64,000 nt of DNA from Asterias amurensis (lineage: Eukaryota; Echinodermata; Asteroidea; Forcipulatida; Asteriidae): the NCBI RefSeq assembly GCF_032118995.1, contig NC_092648.1, positions 1,627,001 through 1,691,000 on the forward strand. Direction: 5' to 3'. Below, in pieces: positions 9,286 through 20,594 of the stretch; within the stretch, counting starts at the first letter, position 1, and every line of letters starts with the position of its first letter. The notes beneath the pieces were generated by a model. The model was not told the origin of the DNA. It searched no databases and was given only the letters and a program-made list of their open reading frames with translations. Position numbers and translations under genes: made by a program.

Positions 9286-9595
9286 TGTAAAGACATCCAA
9301 AACCGATTGTAAAGACATCTAAAACCGATTGTAAAGACATCTAAAACCGATTGTAAAGACATCTAAAACCGATTGTAAAGACATCTAAAACCGATTGTAA
9401 AGACATCTAAAACCGATTGTAAAGACATCTAAAACCGATTGTAAAGACATCTAAAACCGATTGTAAAGACATCTAAAACCGATTGTAAAGACATCTAAAA
9501 CCGATTGTAAAGACATCTAAAACCGATTGTAAAGACATCTAAAACCGATTGTAAAGAAATCTAAAACCGATTGTAAAGACATCTAAAACCGATTG
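9286..9595 (+). repeat. 22-bp tandem array, about 14 copies
   Basis: The unit is TAAAGACATCTAAAACCGAT followed by TG, nearly identical in every copy. The array starts where the lectin 3' flank ends (GTGTAAAGACATC, also at 4765) and stops inside a MITE subfamily C sequence (ACCGATTGAGCC, as at 6821). One half of the unit derives from each side, so the array amplifies the junction itself. Confidence 0.9.
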
Positions 9596-9705
9596 AGCCT
9601 AAATTTTCACAGGTTTGTCATTTCATATATAAGTTGTGATACACGAAGTATGGGTCTGGACTACACTGTTTACCGAAAGTGTCCACTGGCTTTAAGAGAG
9701 AACAC
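9596..9705 (+). mobile_element. Right end of a TTAA-type MITE, subfamily C
   Basis: Matches 6822-6930, including TTTTCACAGGTTTGTCATTT and the terminal CCGAAAGTGTCCACTGGCT before TTAA. The left half was lost where the 22-bp array now lies. Confidence 0.85.
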
Positions 9706-10690
9706 GTAGATGTATTGATATATTAGTAACCCAACCAGCTTTGAATGGAAGCTATTGATCGATGTAGGAGTTTCTGTGCCCCCCCCCCCCCCCCCCCCCC
9801 GCTCAGCAGTCAGTAATACAAGCACTTGCCTTAACATGCAAGAAAGCTTCTATCTTGTTAATAAAAGCAAAGCCATTATCTAATTAAGCAGCAACTTCAC
9901 TTTGAAGGGAGTAATTGATCACGAATTGGTTGATTGGTTGTATTGGTTGAGATGGCATTTCAGCCTTGGGTGAAATTTGTATGTAGGTCAATTACATGTA
10001 AGTTTTCAACCACGTACCTCTCATCCACGAGGGGCACATTCATACAGCGCTGCTAAGCTGAAAGTCTAGTATCACCTTTAGATAGTGATTATTGTCGCTT
10101 TTGGTTATACGCAGGCTTGTTCTCTGTTCATAATTTTTTTTATTGCCTATTCTTTGTATGTACTGTTTGCCTGGAAATAAATAAATAAATAGATAAATAA
10201 ATAAAGTTATTGTTGGAAAATTAAAACTGCTAAGCAAAAATGAGCATGATACTAGTCACAGATGTATACATGTCACATTATTGTATTTTGGCTGGTAGAC
10301 TTACTATTCTGGTTAGCATCATTGGGCCACGGTGGTCTGAGCTCACAGTAGTGACTTTTTGAAGCCATTATTTCAAAGAGCCGGCCAAATTATCTCAGTA
10401 ACATTATCTCAGTAACAATTATTATCTCTCTCTTTCTATAAATTTAGAGAGGAATGCATGATGCAAAACTACTCATTCTGAGAATATACACATTCTGTAC
10501 ATGATACCAAAAAAAACAGTCAATAATTTTAATGGCCAGATGGGACCATTGGGACCAGGCAAATAATGATTAAAAAGCTACGTCACTTGTGCACTTTGGG
10601 GGAAACCCCCGCATGGCGATAATATAGCTGTAGAGGGCGCACTATATTGAACGATCGATGCGAACGTTTCATTGGTCGACGCGTGGTGTA
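9706..10690. other. Intergenic stretch
   Basis: No gene seen. It contains a run of about 20 C at 9780-9800, an AAATAAATAAATAG stretch near 10180, and otherwise unassigned AT-rich sequence. Confidence 0.6.
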
Positions 10691-10771
10691 AACAAGTGAT
10701 TTGAAAAACAGCTGGGTAGAAAGTTGTTGATACCTTTTGACACGGGAACTTCACTGATCACGTTGATTGAT
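10690..10771 (+). promoter_or_regulatory. Possible promoter and non-coding first exon of the KATNBL1-like gene
   Basis: CpG-containing sequence near 10640-10680 is followed by a good splice donor GATTGAT|GTAAGT at 10772. The KATNBL1-like coding sequence starts directly after an acceptor at 12139, so a non-coding first exon must lie upstream, and this is the best candidate seen. Inference. Confidence 0.3.
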
Positions 10772-11500
10772 GTAAGTTGTAAAAGATAGTTTAATATTAA
10801 CTTAATTGCTAGTTTAGCATGGTTTATGGGGACGATACATCGTTCGATCGTTGCCAATGAATAATAAAATGCCAGCAATTTTGTGTCTGAAAATAATTCA
10901 TTGTGTCTGATTTGCCCTGGCTGCCTGCGTACATTCATTGAGAATGAGGGTCAGTCTTCCTCCATTGGTAGAACCATGTAGAACTAGAATGTAGTGAGTG
11001 ATTGATTAATACATACAAAGAACTATCCAACGGCAAGATACGTTATTATTAAATGTGTGCACTCGGTAACAACATGCTTCGTCAATAATTATGATGCCAA
11101 CAGCCACAAGAAATCCCTTAGACAAATTTGTTTTTAGTTTTTAGTTAGAATTAGGTCTAGATTCTAGGGATTTTATGTTGGATTTTTAGTAATAATTGGG
11201 TGTTGGATTTGGAGTGGACTCCAGTCCAGTCACATGTCATGGTTCACGAATCACGTCTCCTTTCCCCCTTTTTAATGATTTAATTATTTGATGTGCAGTT
11301 GTGAGGTGGAAAAGTTGAAACGCTATATTATTAAATAGGCCTAGGCCTAATTGGCTTTTTGTTTAAGTTAATTAAAAATGAAAATTCAAGCGCACTGTTT
11401 CACAATGACAATGATACACTGCTGCGGTTCCAGCCTGGACTTGCTCAGCACTTCTTCATCGAAGGTCATGTGAGTCCAGCGTACTGACACAAATACTATA

Positions 11501-11664
11501 GAATGGGGTACTTCTAGAAACAGGGGAGCCTTATAGTTTCTAGAAGTAAGAATGGGGCTACTTCTAGAAACAGGGGAGCCTTATAGTTTCTAGAAGTAAG
11601 AATGGGGCTACTTCTAGAAACAAGGGAGCCTTATAGTTTCTAGAAGTAAGAATGGGGCTACTTC
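11501..11664 (+). repeat. 50-bp tandem repeat of hairpin units
   Basis: Three full units and part of a fourth. Each holds TACTTCTAGAAAC and its perfect reverse complement GTTTCTAGAAGTA around AGGGGAGCCTTATA, so every unit can fold into a 13-bp stem. A diverged piece recurs near 11950-11985. It lies in the likely 5' intron of the KATNBL1-like gene. Confidence 0.85.
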
Positions 11665-12139
11665 TTCTGCTACTACTACAAGTTAGTATACACATATTGA
11701 CTGGCAATGAGGTAACTAGTGTACGTCTATTCCCGAGGGACTTTGAGTCACCAGAAGAACGACCTATTTCCAGAGAGTGAGGGAAATAGGCCCCTAGACT
11801 TTTTCAAAAACTAGTTCCCGCAAAAAAAGCGCGTGTGATCACTAGACTATATTATTAGTTCATCCCACATGTGACCGTGTTTCAGCCAACGAGAATACAG
11901 AACAAGCAAGAGGTGCGTTATAATATTAATATTATATAAGGCTCTCTCACAGGGGAGCCTTTAGTTTCTAGGAAGAAGTAGGATGGGGGCTAGCTTTTAA
12001 CTCTCTGTCTGACCTTAAAGTTCAAGCAAGTAAGGATTGTTAAGCCCGGCTCATACATTAAGTCCATCTTAAATGGATGGGAAAGAGATTAGCTTCAGTT
12101 AACTTTTAAAATTAACTAAATTTGTATACTCTCTTACAG

Positions 12140-15100
12140 ATGGCTGATGCAAGAATACACCAAGCTGCAATGAATGCTGGAGGAGGGTTTATCAAATGGG
12201 ACTGGAATAAAAATAAATATGTGTGGGTCAGCAAAAGTGAACTGCAGAAGAAGTCCGAGAACAAGGTGGGTACTCATTGAGTAGCTCCTACTCCTAGAGC
12301 TATGATGAGTTTTGTTCTGCTATCATGAGTCATGGAAAGTTAAGTAGTCGATGAGTAGCTCCTTTTTCTTTTAGAACTACGATTTATGAGGTTCCTTTTC
12401 CTATCAATTATGAAAAGATAGCTAGGAACTAAACTCATAGTTGTAGGACTAAAGTAATAATTGAGTAGCTCCTATACTCCTAGAACTATGAATCATTCTG
12501 CTATCAATCATGGAAATGACAGCAAACCGGGCCTCTTCCAGGAGAGTGGGTAGTCATTGGGTTGAGTAGCTCCTATACTCCTAGCACCATGACGTTCATT
12601 CTGCTATCATTCATGGAAAGGATAGCGGAATGATTCATATTCTAGGAGTAAGGACTAAGTAATCACATTCAGTAGCTCCTCCTGTACTCCTAGAACTATG
12701 AGGTTTGTTCTGCTCTCAGTCATGGAAAGGATAGTGGAAAAAACTCACAGTTCTACCTACCTAGAACTATGATTGCCACAATTGAAAACAATCAAATGGT
12801 GCCTGAGACATAGTTTTGAAAACGACTCTAAGCGCTGCTGTAATATTGTAAGTACTTTAGGCCTACATGTACTTGAAAACTGCTCTTGCTTCAAAACATG
12901 ATATCAATATAATTTTGTTTCATTTATTTTAGAAACTACAAACGCCATCACCATATGAACAGAATGTGGCAGCTCTCAAGAAGTGAGTATAACATAACAA
13001 ACTCAAATTCTTCTGCTCTAAACTGTAAGTGATGTTAACTTTTACTTGGAACAAGTTGTTAACAATTTTGTTTACGAGTATTTATTTTTTTCTTTGTGTT
13101 GTGGACTGTCACGTTTTACAATTTTAATAATTTCTACAGGGATTTATCTTCTGTGTGAAACATTGTCATTTCTATTTCTGACAGGTTGGTTTTGTCTTTT
13201 TGTTACAGACATCGGCACCACAACCAACCATCCTTCAAAGTTCCAGTAAAGAAAGCTTACAGGCAGCCATTACAAATGTCGAACAAGCAAATTAGGGTAC
13301 GTGTCACATAGGAGAGTATAAAGAGCAATGCTAGAACCATCATTTTCTGCATGATTTGTTTTAAGTTGTGTGAACTTTAAACACATGAGCGACATCAGGG
13401 CTCAAATTTGGGGAGAAAAAATTCAAATATTCGCAGTAGGGGTGGATTTCACAAAGAGTTAAGACTAGTCTTATCTCGAGTTACTCGTCCTAACTTGGGA
13501 CTAGCCTTACGTTTTGTATACATGTGTCTCTTAGGACCAGTCTTTAGTTACGACTAGTCTTAACTCATTGTGAAATCGACCCCAGAGCTTGTGGACCAGA
13601 AGTTTTTGGACAAGACCAGAATCAAAATGAGGACAAATCTGCACGAGTCATGACAACATGTAGTTATTGCACTAAGACAGAAGAGAAGATAATATTGATC
13701 TCATCTGTCATTTGGATACTATGTAAACTTTATTACTCAATACAATTTAAAGGTGTTTTCCAGACTCAAGGTCAACATTTGAACATGATTTGTTTCTGTT
13801 TAAAGATATTACACAGTGAGATACTACTGTATTATTCAATTGAGAAAAAACCAAAACCAATGGACTTGTCAAGTCAAGAGTTTACTGGCTCCACACTTAA
13901 ACCATTTTTGGTCTGGAAACACTTAAGTATTTTTTGTTAACCTTTGCCAAATATTTATTCAAAATTCTTGTGAGGCCTCAAAATTCAATCATGTTTTCAA
14001 ACATGTTTCAAATCCTACTCTAGTAATATACCTGTGATTTTTTCTCAGTGTTCGGAAAAGTACTGAGTACACAGTGCTAACACACATGAATGTGGGTAAA
14101 ACAAAAATTAGTATACTTGAACTAAAACAGCTTTTTTGTTTGTTTTCGTACAGCCATCATCAAAGGGTCAGAAATCCAACTGTGAGATTCAGAAGAAGGA
14201 GCGAGCGGTTAAACCTTTAGGCCGGGATGATCTAGTCAAGATTAGAGAGAAAGCTAATAAGGAGAATCAATCTGAGCCGTCAGCGAGGGTAGAGGCAAAC
14301 ATCCCTGCACCACCAGCCGAGGTATTCACATTCACCCATATCCCGCCCCCAACTGATAATAGCCCTTTTCACACTGTATCTATTATCCCCAGGGAATACG
14401 GCCCTGGGGAGGCCCCACGACCTTTCACACTGTGTAAAAAAAAACTTGTGAAAACTTGAGCTCAATTGGTTGTTGAAGTTGCGAGAAAAATAATGGAAGA
14501 AAAAACACCCGTGTTGCACAACTTGTGTACTTTCAGATGCTTGATTTCAAGACTTCAAAATCTATTGAGGTCTCGAAATCAAGTTCAAATATTATGGTGA
14601 AGAATTACTTCTTTCTCAAAAACTAGGTTACTTCAGAGGAAGCCTTTTCTCACAATGTTTTATACTATCAACAGCTCTCCATCGTTCATTACCAAGTAAG
14701 TTTTTATGCTAACAATGATTTTAATAATATAAGGCAATTTGGATAATTTTGCAGTTGTTAGCTGGACATGGTACGTTCGTCTCCATTGTTTCCAATCGAG
14801 CGATTCATCTAAACGCTGCTCTGACCTTCTGGAAACAGAACCCGGAATCTCTCATCTCTTACTTGATTCGCACTGGGGATGACTCGCTCACCGTCGATGT
14901 CTTGCCGATTCTTACAATGAGGTAAGCTGGGCTGACAAATAATAATGCATTCTTAAAACCGCGCATATCTGTTACTCAGGGTGCGTTCGATTAGCTTACC
15001 TGGGTCGACCCTGCAGTGCTAACTCGAATGAGCCCCTGACAAGAGCTAATCGAATGGTCACTCACCCTCTGGTGGTGACGTCATGCACCTGGGGCCAGCC

Positions 15101-17598
15101 CAACCCACTCCACAAGCAGGGAACTTGGGGCTGACCCGGGTGAGCTGCTGGAATGCCGTCAAAGCTAATCGAACGTTCCCGGGGATCGACCCAGGGAGCT
15201 AATTGAACGCACCCATTGTGATGCCCCTGGCTCTTTAGCATGACAGTATTTCCTGCAAGTGATATGGGACTACGATTAAATTATGAGACCTCCTTTTACA
15301 TAGCACCATGTCATGGTTTACAACGTGCTGTGGCGCAACATGCTGCCAATAAAAACTAGGAGCACCTGGGCGAACGCCTTCTCTTTTCGATAAGTGCACT
15401 GGTTTTGTTTACATGCGTTAAAGCAAAACACAGGACCAATGGTTTCACGTCCCATTCGAAGGACGAAGCATCATTGTTAAGTGTCTTGCTCAATCGTGAC
15501 ACAGGTGTCACTATTGAGACTCAAACCCACACTTTGCTGATCAAAAACACCACAGAGTTTGAATCTGCTGGGCCATAAAACAGATCATTAATGTTTTCTT
15601 GATTAATCCAAGTGTTACTTTTTCTTATGCAGTCTTGTTCGTCAGACAACAAAGGCCAAGCAGATATCAATGGGAGCCTGGTTGGACTTCCTACCGACTC
15701 TACATAAACTACTCAGCAGCAAGTTTGCAGAGTAAGTATAGTGTGGCTAATACAAAAAAAAACATAGTGCCCCTAAATTTCTCAGCCAATTTCAATACAA
15801 ATCCATTCGTTTTACAACCCATCTCATTCCATTTCATTTGAAAAAGAATGCTCCATTGAATTAGCATTCATCAGTCAGTAAGAGTAGTTCAGCAGGAAAT
15901 GGTGCTTGACAAATTTCTTTGCTAAGCAAAAAATGAGTAGGGGCACAAGTTGCAACAATGTTAACTTTATGGAATGTTGGCTGGTAACCTGTTTTTACTA
16001 AGCAAGATTTTCCTGTGCTTAGCACAAAACCAGGTTGAATCCTGTCTTTAGCAATACTTCTTTAATTGAGTTTTGTGGATCAGGTTGGCTCAGTGGTTTC
16101 TGTCCCTGCCTGTCACCTGTGTTCGAATCCAGTCTTAGACCCAGAGCCTTGCATGTGGATTGGTTTTTCAGTCCCTTTCTTGCCCTTTGGGGTTTTCATC
16201 CATTATCTAGAACTGATTGATTCCTCTCATTTCCTATTCAAACTGAGCTGCTGATGTGTGATATTTGAAAACGACTATAGTATAGTTGACGTCGGTAGCA
16301 TGTATTTTTTTCTAACAATGTATAATTGACAATTAATCCCTAGCTATATTAAGGTTTGCTTGGATTTATTGCGTACTCTACTGAGGAACTGGGCGAAAGA
16401 ACTACAGAAACAAAAGGATTCTAGAAACGCGGATCTCCTTCTACAAAGCCAGTAAGTTGATACTAATGTTCTTTAACCCCAATGCAAACTTCCATCTAAC
16501 AAATCTCAGTGGTCTAGTTGGTACGACACTATTCTAGAATTGCAAAGGTCGTGGGTTCATCTTTGGTGTTTCTGATCAGCATAGTGTGGTTTTGAGTCCT
16601 GGTCGTGACACTTGTGTTCTTTGAATGTTAACCATTATTCCTGCACCTTTGGATGGGACGTAATGCTGTTGGTCCTGTGTATTGTGTAATGCACGTAAAA
16701 GAACCTAGTTCACTTATTGTACAGAAAAGGGGTTCGCCCTGGTGTTCTTGGTTTGATTGGCAGCATATTGCGCCACAGCACCTTGTAAACCATTACATAT
16801 TTCAGACAAACCTTGCAGGTAAATACTGATTGTTGAAGGGCCATGAGCATCATTGAGTGATGGATGAGTGCTATATAAGTAGCCACTATTATTATTATTA
16901 ATGTTAAAGCAAACCCATTCTTTTTAACCCCAACAGGAGTGTCTCAGGAATCTATGGCAGTTTGATTTCCATGACAGATACAGTAAACAGTTTAGCTACG
17001 AGGAATGGAAGTGTAGGCAAAAAGGCAAAGGTAAATGTTTCTTCCTGAAAAAGCAAACATGCTTTATATGGCCTCACGTTTCGATTTGTCTTTGTGCAAA
17101 AGACTTAGGCTCAGAACACTAATTTAATCACTATTCACGGGATGTGTAGTTGCAAACAACTCTGGGTTGCAACATTAGGCTATTAATACTTTAATAGCAT
17201 TTTAACCACTGGCAATATTTTTGGTTGGTAAAGATTTTGCAAAAGAAAATTCCTGGTGTGTTTTGTCCATTACAAAAATCACTACCAAAGTAATCAATAA
17301 ACATGGAAGCATGTGATGATGTTTACAATATAGTTTCAGTTACAATATAGTTTTTGGCCTTTGACAGGTGCAAATTTTGAAGGGCACCAAGGCCAAAGGA
17401 AAGTACACCAAGGCCAAACAGACAACTTTTCAAGGGCTAATTAAAAACAATTAGCTCACGTTGCCAAATGTTGTAGCGACTAGAGAAAAAAGAGTAAAAC
17501 CCAAGTTCAGAGAATTATCAACACTATAAAGGTTATATAATTTTCAAATATTTGTCTTCTTTTTTTAGGCTGTTAAAGATCTTCTGGACCAGCTTTGA
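12140..17598 (+). CDS. KATNBL1: KATNBL1-like katanin regulatory subunit (con80 domain), nine coding exons
   Basis: The exons are 12140-12265, 12933-12982, 13209-13296, 14154-14321, 14755-14921, 15633-15731, 16344-16451, 16937-17030 and 17569-17598. All have AG/GT borders and compatible phases, giving 309 residues; vertebrate KATNBL1 is about 304. The first coding exon begins exactly with ATG after an acceptor. The N-terminal half (about 1-145) is basic and looks disordered. From about residue 150 the con80 domain is recognisable: SNRAIHLNAALTFWKQNPES, VDVLPILTMR, LDFLPTLHKLLSSKF and a YIKVCLDLLRTLL helix. In animals this domain binds the N-terminus of the katanin p60 ATPases and tunes microtubule severing; KATNBL1 lacks the WD40 part of p80. 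The protein ends VKDLLDQL. The gene name comes from remembered similarity; the con80 family is secure. Confidence 0.85.
12275..12775 (+). repeat. Diverged minisatellite in KATNBL1-like intron 1
   Basis: About five irregular copies of GAGTAGCTCCTATACTCCTA plus GAACTATGA and TTCTGCTATCA-TCATGGAAAG, spaced roughly 75-110 bp. Some segments are inverted (CTCATAGTTGTAGGA). Non-coding. Confidence 0.7.
13439..13583. mobile_element. Foldback MITE, GGATTTCACAAAG family
   Basis: Ends GGGGTGGATTTCACAAAGAG and ATTGTGAAATCGACCCC; intronic copy of the family at 868-1021. Confidence 0.8.
14440..14745 (+). mobile_element. TTAA-type MITE, subfamily A fragment
   Basis: TTGTGAAAACTTGAGCTCAA, a TTTCAAGACTTC...GAGGTCTCGAAA palindrome and CACAATGTTTTATACTATCA. 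Both terminal repeats are gone. It sits in KATNBL1-like intron 4. Confidence 0.7.
14979..15214. mobile_element. Foldback MITE, GGGTGCGTTCGATTAGCT family
   Basis: The ends GGGTGCGTTCGATTAGCT and AGCTAATTGAACGCACCC are inverted copies, and further pairs (GAGCTAATCGAA and AAGCTAATCGAA) lie inside. Intron 5 of the KATNBL1-like gene. Confidence 0.8.
15320..15578 (-). mobile_element. tRNA-derived SINE, minus-strand copy
   Basis: On the minus strand it reads TTGATCAGCAAAGTGTGGG, GTGACACCTGTGTC, a GAATGGGACGTGA domain and GGCAGCATGTTGCGCCACAG. The same order occurs on plus at 16500-16800. Intronic. Confidence 0.75.
15895..16045. mobile_element. GCTTAGCA-rich short repeat
   Basis: TTTCTTTGCTAAGCA, TATGGAATGTTGGCTGGTAA and CTGTGCTTAGCAC. 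This motif set recurs at 21320-21425, 36374-36732, 41820-41965, 48720-49140, 50560-50700 and 60735-61125, in both orientations and always at different loci. Confidence 0.65.
16500..16905 (+). mobile_element. tRNA-derived SINE, plus-strand copy
   Basis: An A-box-like CAGTGGTCTAGTTGG and B-box-like GGTCGTGGGTTC are followed by TCTGATCAGCA, GGTCGTGACACTTGTG, GGATGGGACGTAATGCTG, AGAAAAGGGGTTCGCCCTGG and a CTATATAAG...ATTATTATT tail. No coding capacity. Between exons 7 and 8 of the KATNBL1-like gene. Confidence 0.8.
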
Positions 17599-17799
17599 TG
17601 TCTCAATGAGTATTTATTTCTGTGTGATCAAAAAGATGTACAAATTCCGTCCACTGTTTACTCACGTGTAATTTTAGTAGAATTGATCACCGAATGTTGT
17701 TTTTTTGTCATGAAGCAAAATGTTATTGTACTATCCCAACAGTCACAAATCCAAAATTTTTCTGACTTTGGAGCAAAATACTTTACTATTATTGCTTCT

Positions 17800-18025
17800 C
17801 TTCACCCAGGGGTATAAATGGGTACATGTACCTGCGAGGGTAGAGGTTGATAATATGTATGAGAAAGCCTTTGGAGTGCTACGGCAGCTCAAGGCTGTAT
17901 ACTCCCCAGGGGGCTGAGAAAGATTAAAGGAATGTTATTGTCCCAATGACCAGGGCACAAACATAAAGCGCATTGAGACAGTTTTTGTAAAATGTGATAT
18001 AGGCCCTATGGACTAGTTATTATTA
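17800..18025 (+). mobile_element. SINE tail fragment
   Basis: CTGTATACTCCCCAGGGGGC, then CCCAATGACCAGGGC, AAAGCGCATTGAGACAG and a TTATTATTATTA tail; the same order is seen at 32760-32930. Confidence 0.65.
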
Positions 18026-18178
18026 TTAAGGACTGAATGCCCAAAGAATAATTGCCTATTACTGAAACAGACATTAATTTACCAATCTTGGTCCAATTTC
18101 ATTACACTTTTGTGTAGGTGTATGAAATTGGGCCCAAGTTGTCTTTTAGTTTTTAAAAACATTAAGATGCTGAATTAA

Positions 18179-18528
18179 AGATGCTATATGAGATTTTTGG
18201 CCCCAAACATTAAAAAATAGATTTTTTTTGAGTGAATGGTATTTCAAAGAGTATTACCCGCTCTAACAAAAAAAAGTTTAAATTTTACTTTTAATGGTCA
18301 GGAACCATGACAAAAATTAAAAACGCTTCTTATACATGTAAAACGCAAAAGAATTGATCACGCGATATATTGTCGGGATCACGACAAAATCTAATTTTTA
18401 GCACTTTATTTCACTGCTACTAATAATTGGCGGACTTTTTCGAGCAATGGCTCAAATGAAAGCTTGTAACTTTCTCGACCCCCATCGAATACCTGGGTCA
18501 AATCGGCCAAAAATCTGACATAGCATCT
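18179..18528. mobile_element. TTAA-flanked MITE, subfamily D
   Basis: TTAA flanks both ends. The terminal repeats are AGATGCTATATGAGATTTTT and AAAAATCTGACATAGCATCT. 350 bp, non-coding, between the KATNBL1-like and ZDHHC22-like genes. Confidence 0.85.
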
Positions 18529-19739
18529 TTAACACAGGAAGAATTTTAAAATAATCAGTAATTGGAATACACTTGAAGAGTAACACTTCTCAGATTCAAT
18601 TGATGGGGATAAGAACTGGTATATTTACCCATAACCAAATTACTTCACAGTGAAATTAATCTCAAAATTATTTATACTATGGAAAGGTGCTGTACTTCTA
18701 AGCAAGTAAGTTTTTTTGCCATTAATTTTTTAACCGCACCTGACATTTTATTTAAAGCTAAACATTATCAAGTACTCCGTCCATAATATGTAGAATATTC
18801 TTCAACTTCATAATCAACAGAATCAAAGATATTTATTTGACTTTAAAGTCAACATTTGAACATGAGTTGTTCTACATAAAAATGAGGTGAGGTATTATTA
18901 TTTCAATCACACCAGACCGCCGGACTCATCCAGTCTGAAGTTTATGGCCTGACCCTGAAAACACTGGCCCTAGGCCAACAGTCCAGTGTTAATTTAGAGC
19001 CCCGACAAGGTGTACATTATTTTCTCAAATCTAAATCAGGTGGTGCACACTGTAATACAGTATGTATGTTTTAAAATGTAAGTTATATTTGATGTGAATA
19101 TTACACAACACTTGTCAATATTGATAAATAAATGCACCAACAGAAAAAGGTACACAATTTCATTGCAAACTGGTATGAGTTCTTTAAACTTTAAAGAAGG
19201 ATCTATTATGGTTTTACCCTTACACCGATACATGTACTTACACGGTACTTTCCCCCAAATTCTGTAAAAAAAGGTCAAGGATTCGAACCCCTGACCTTTG
19301 CATTTCTAGTTGTCAGAGCAAAACCAAAATAAATATTCTTTATCCCTGATCAGCTGTCCCCGATGCAAGTTTAACAAATAGAAGGACGCAAATTGAGTTG
19401 AGTTTAATTTGTGAGCACTCATGTTTTGGCCTTGGTGCTCCTTCTAAGGTTTTCCATTGACTTTAAAGATTTCCCAATGGAAGTTTCGTATGCAAAATGA
19501 AAATGGCCTTGCCCTTTCATAGATGAAATTCCAGGCCTGAGAGCCAAAGTTGCCTGTAAAGATGGCATAATATCGGAAAGTAGGGAATTTTCTATTCCGT
19601 TAACAAAGACTTCTTAAATGATTGCACAAAAATTAAGAATTAACTAAATTTCAGACTTCAAATAAAACTGGCATGACTTAAAATATTATACTAATAACAG
19701 CCTAGCAATGTAAGGGTAAAATCAATAAACAACTAGGAA
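18529..19739. other. Intergenic stretch
   Basis: No exon recognised. AT-rich, with a short CACCAGACCGCCGG patch near 18910. It contains the presumed 3' region of the ZDHHC22-like gene. Confidence 0.5.
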
Positions 19740-20594
19740 TTAGGAATCATGCTTTCTGTTCGGTTTTCTCATTACATACTCATAACATCCTGTTCCATAT
19801 TGTGGAAGAGGCAACGGAACAAACAGCCCAAGAATCCAGTACTGGCCAAAAACGTCTTTGAAATTCTCCCGAATTGATGTGTTCGTTCCTTTCGTTCCGC
19901 TCATCATTTCGTGTGTAGTCAACCCCATTGATGTAACAGTCAGTTCCCAAGCAAGAAACCCAAAAGAAGCCAGAGCGCTCATCAGGCAAATGTAGAGTAA
20001 CAGTACAAGGGATACTTGAGGAAACCCAATCGAACCTTGACTCCACGCCATGAAAGACGTCGCGAAAAGTGTGAAGAAAGTCAAAGCTCCTGCAAACTCC
20101 ATCTTAAACACCAGATGCATGTACGTTGCTAGGGTGATAAGGCCGTACAAAGAAAGCAGCATGGTGTACATGTTGAAGATGATGAAGTGTTTCTGGTTGT
20201 GATAACCGATGCATTTTCCGATTATAAAGCAATGATGGTCGTGCTTGAGAACGCATATGTTGCACAGTTTGCAGTGATGAGATCGGAAAGGTTCCGCTGT
20301 CAATCGTTTTTTTTTATTCCCACTCTTTTTCCAGTGAATGTCACGCGAAGCAGCTAGGAGATAATTCCCTGTTCCATTAACTAGCAAGTAAAGGAGAAAC
20401 AAGCGGTGTTTCCCGATGGAAAAGTCGAGTTTGTGCGATAGCTCCGGCAATATAACAAACCATTCAAAGGTAGCTGCAATCAATATCATAATGATATAAT
20501 AAAATACACCAATAATATTCAACATGGACTTCCATTTGTTGCTATTGGTGATACTGCAAAAGAGAGGTAGTTTCCACACTTTTAAGAACCCCAT
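19740..20594 (-). CDS. DHHC palmitoyltransferase, ZDHHC22-like, intronless
   Basis: 284 residues in one exon. Two transmembrane segments (about 24-48 and 62-82) precede the cysteine-rich domain, where SHHCKLCNICVLKHDHHCF and GKCIG hold the zinc ligands and the DHHC catalytic motif. Two further membrane segments follow (about 143-180 and 193-218). The C-terminal piece ENFKDVFGQYWILGLFVP resembles the NLQEVFG...VP end of ZDHHC22/ZDHHC24. Such enzymes take palmitate from acyl-CoA onto their own cysteine and pass it to cysteines of target proteins in ER or Golgi membranes. The start at 20594 is the only ATG ahead of the first membrane segment. Its neighbour at 23476-24360 is a relative, so the two probably arose by local duplication, although they are strongly diverged. 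ZDHHC22 rather than ZDHHC24 is a tentative choice. Confidence 0.88.
   Translation of the reverse strand: MGFLKVWKLPLFCSITNSNKWKSMLNIIGVFYYIIMILIAATFEWFVILPELSHKLDFSIGKHRLFLLYLLVNGTGNYLLAASRDIHWKKSGNKKKRLTAEPFRSHHCKLCNICVLKHDHHCFIIGKCIGYHNQKHFIIFNMYTMLLSLYGLITLATYMHLVFKMEFAGALTFFTLFATSFMAWSQGSIGFPQVSLVLLLYICLMSALASFGFLAWELTVTSMGLTTHEMMSGTKGTNTSIRENFKDVFGQYWILGLFVPLPLPQYGTGCYEYVMRKPNRKHDS

Noticed and set aside
9286-9595. CRISPR array
   Set aside because: The units are contiguous 22-bp repeats without spacers, in an animal genome, and derive from a junction of two known flanks.
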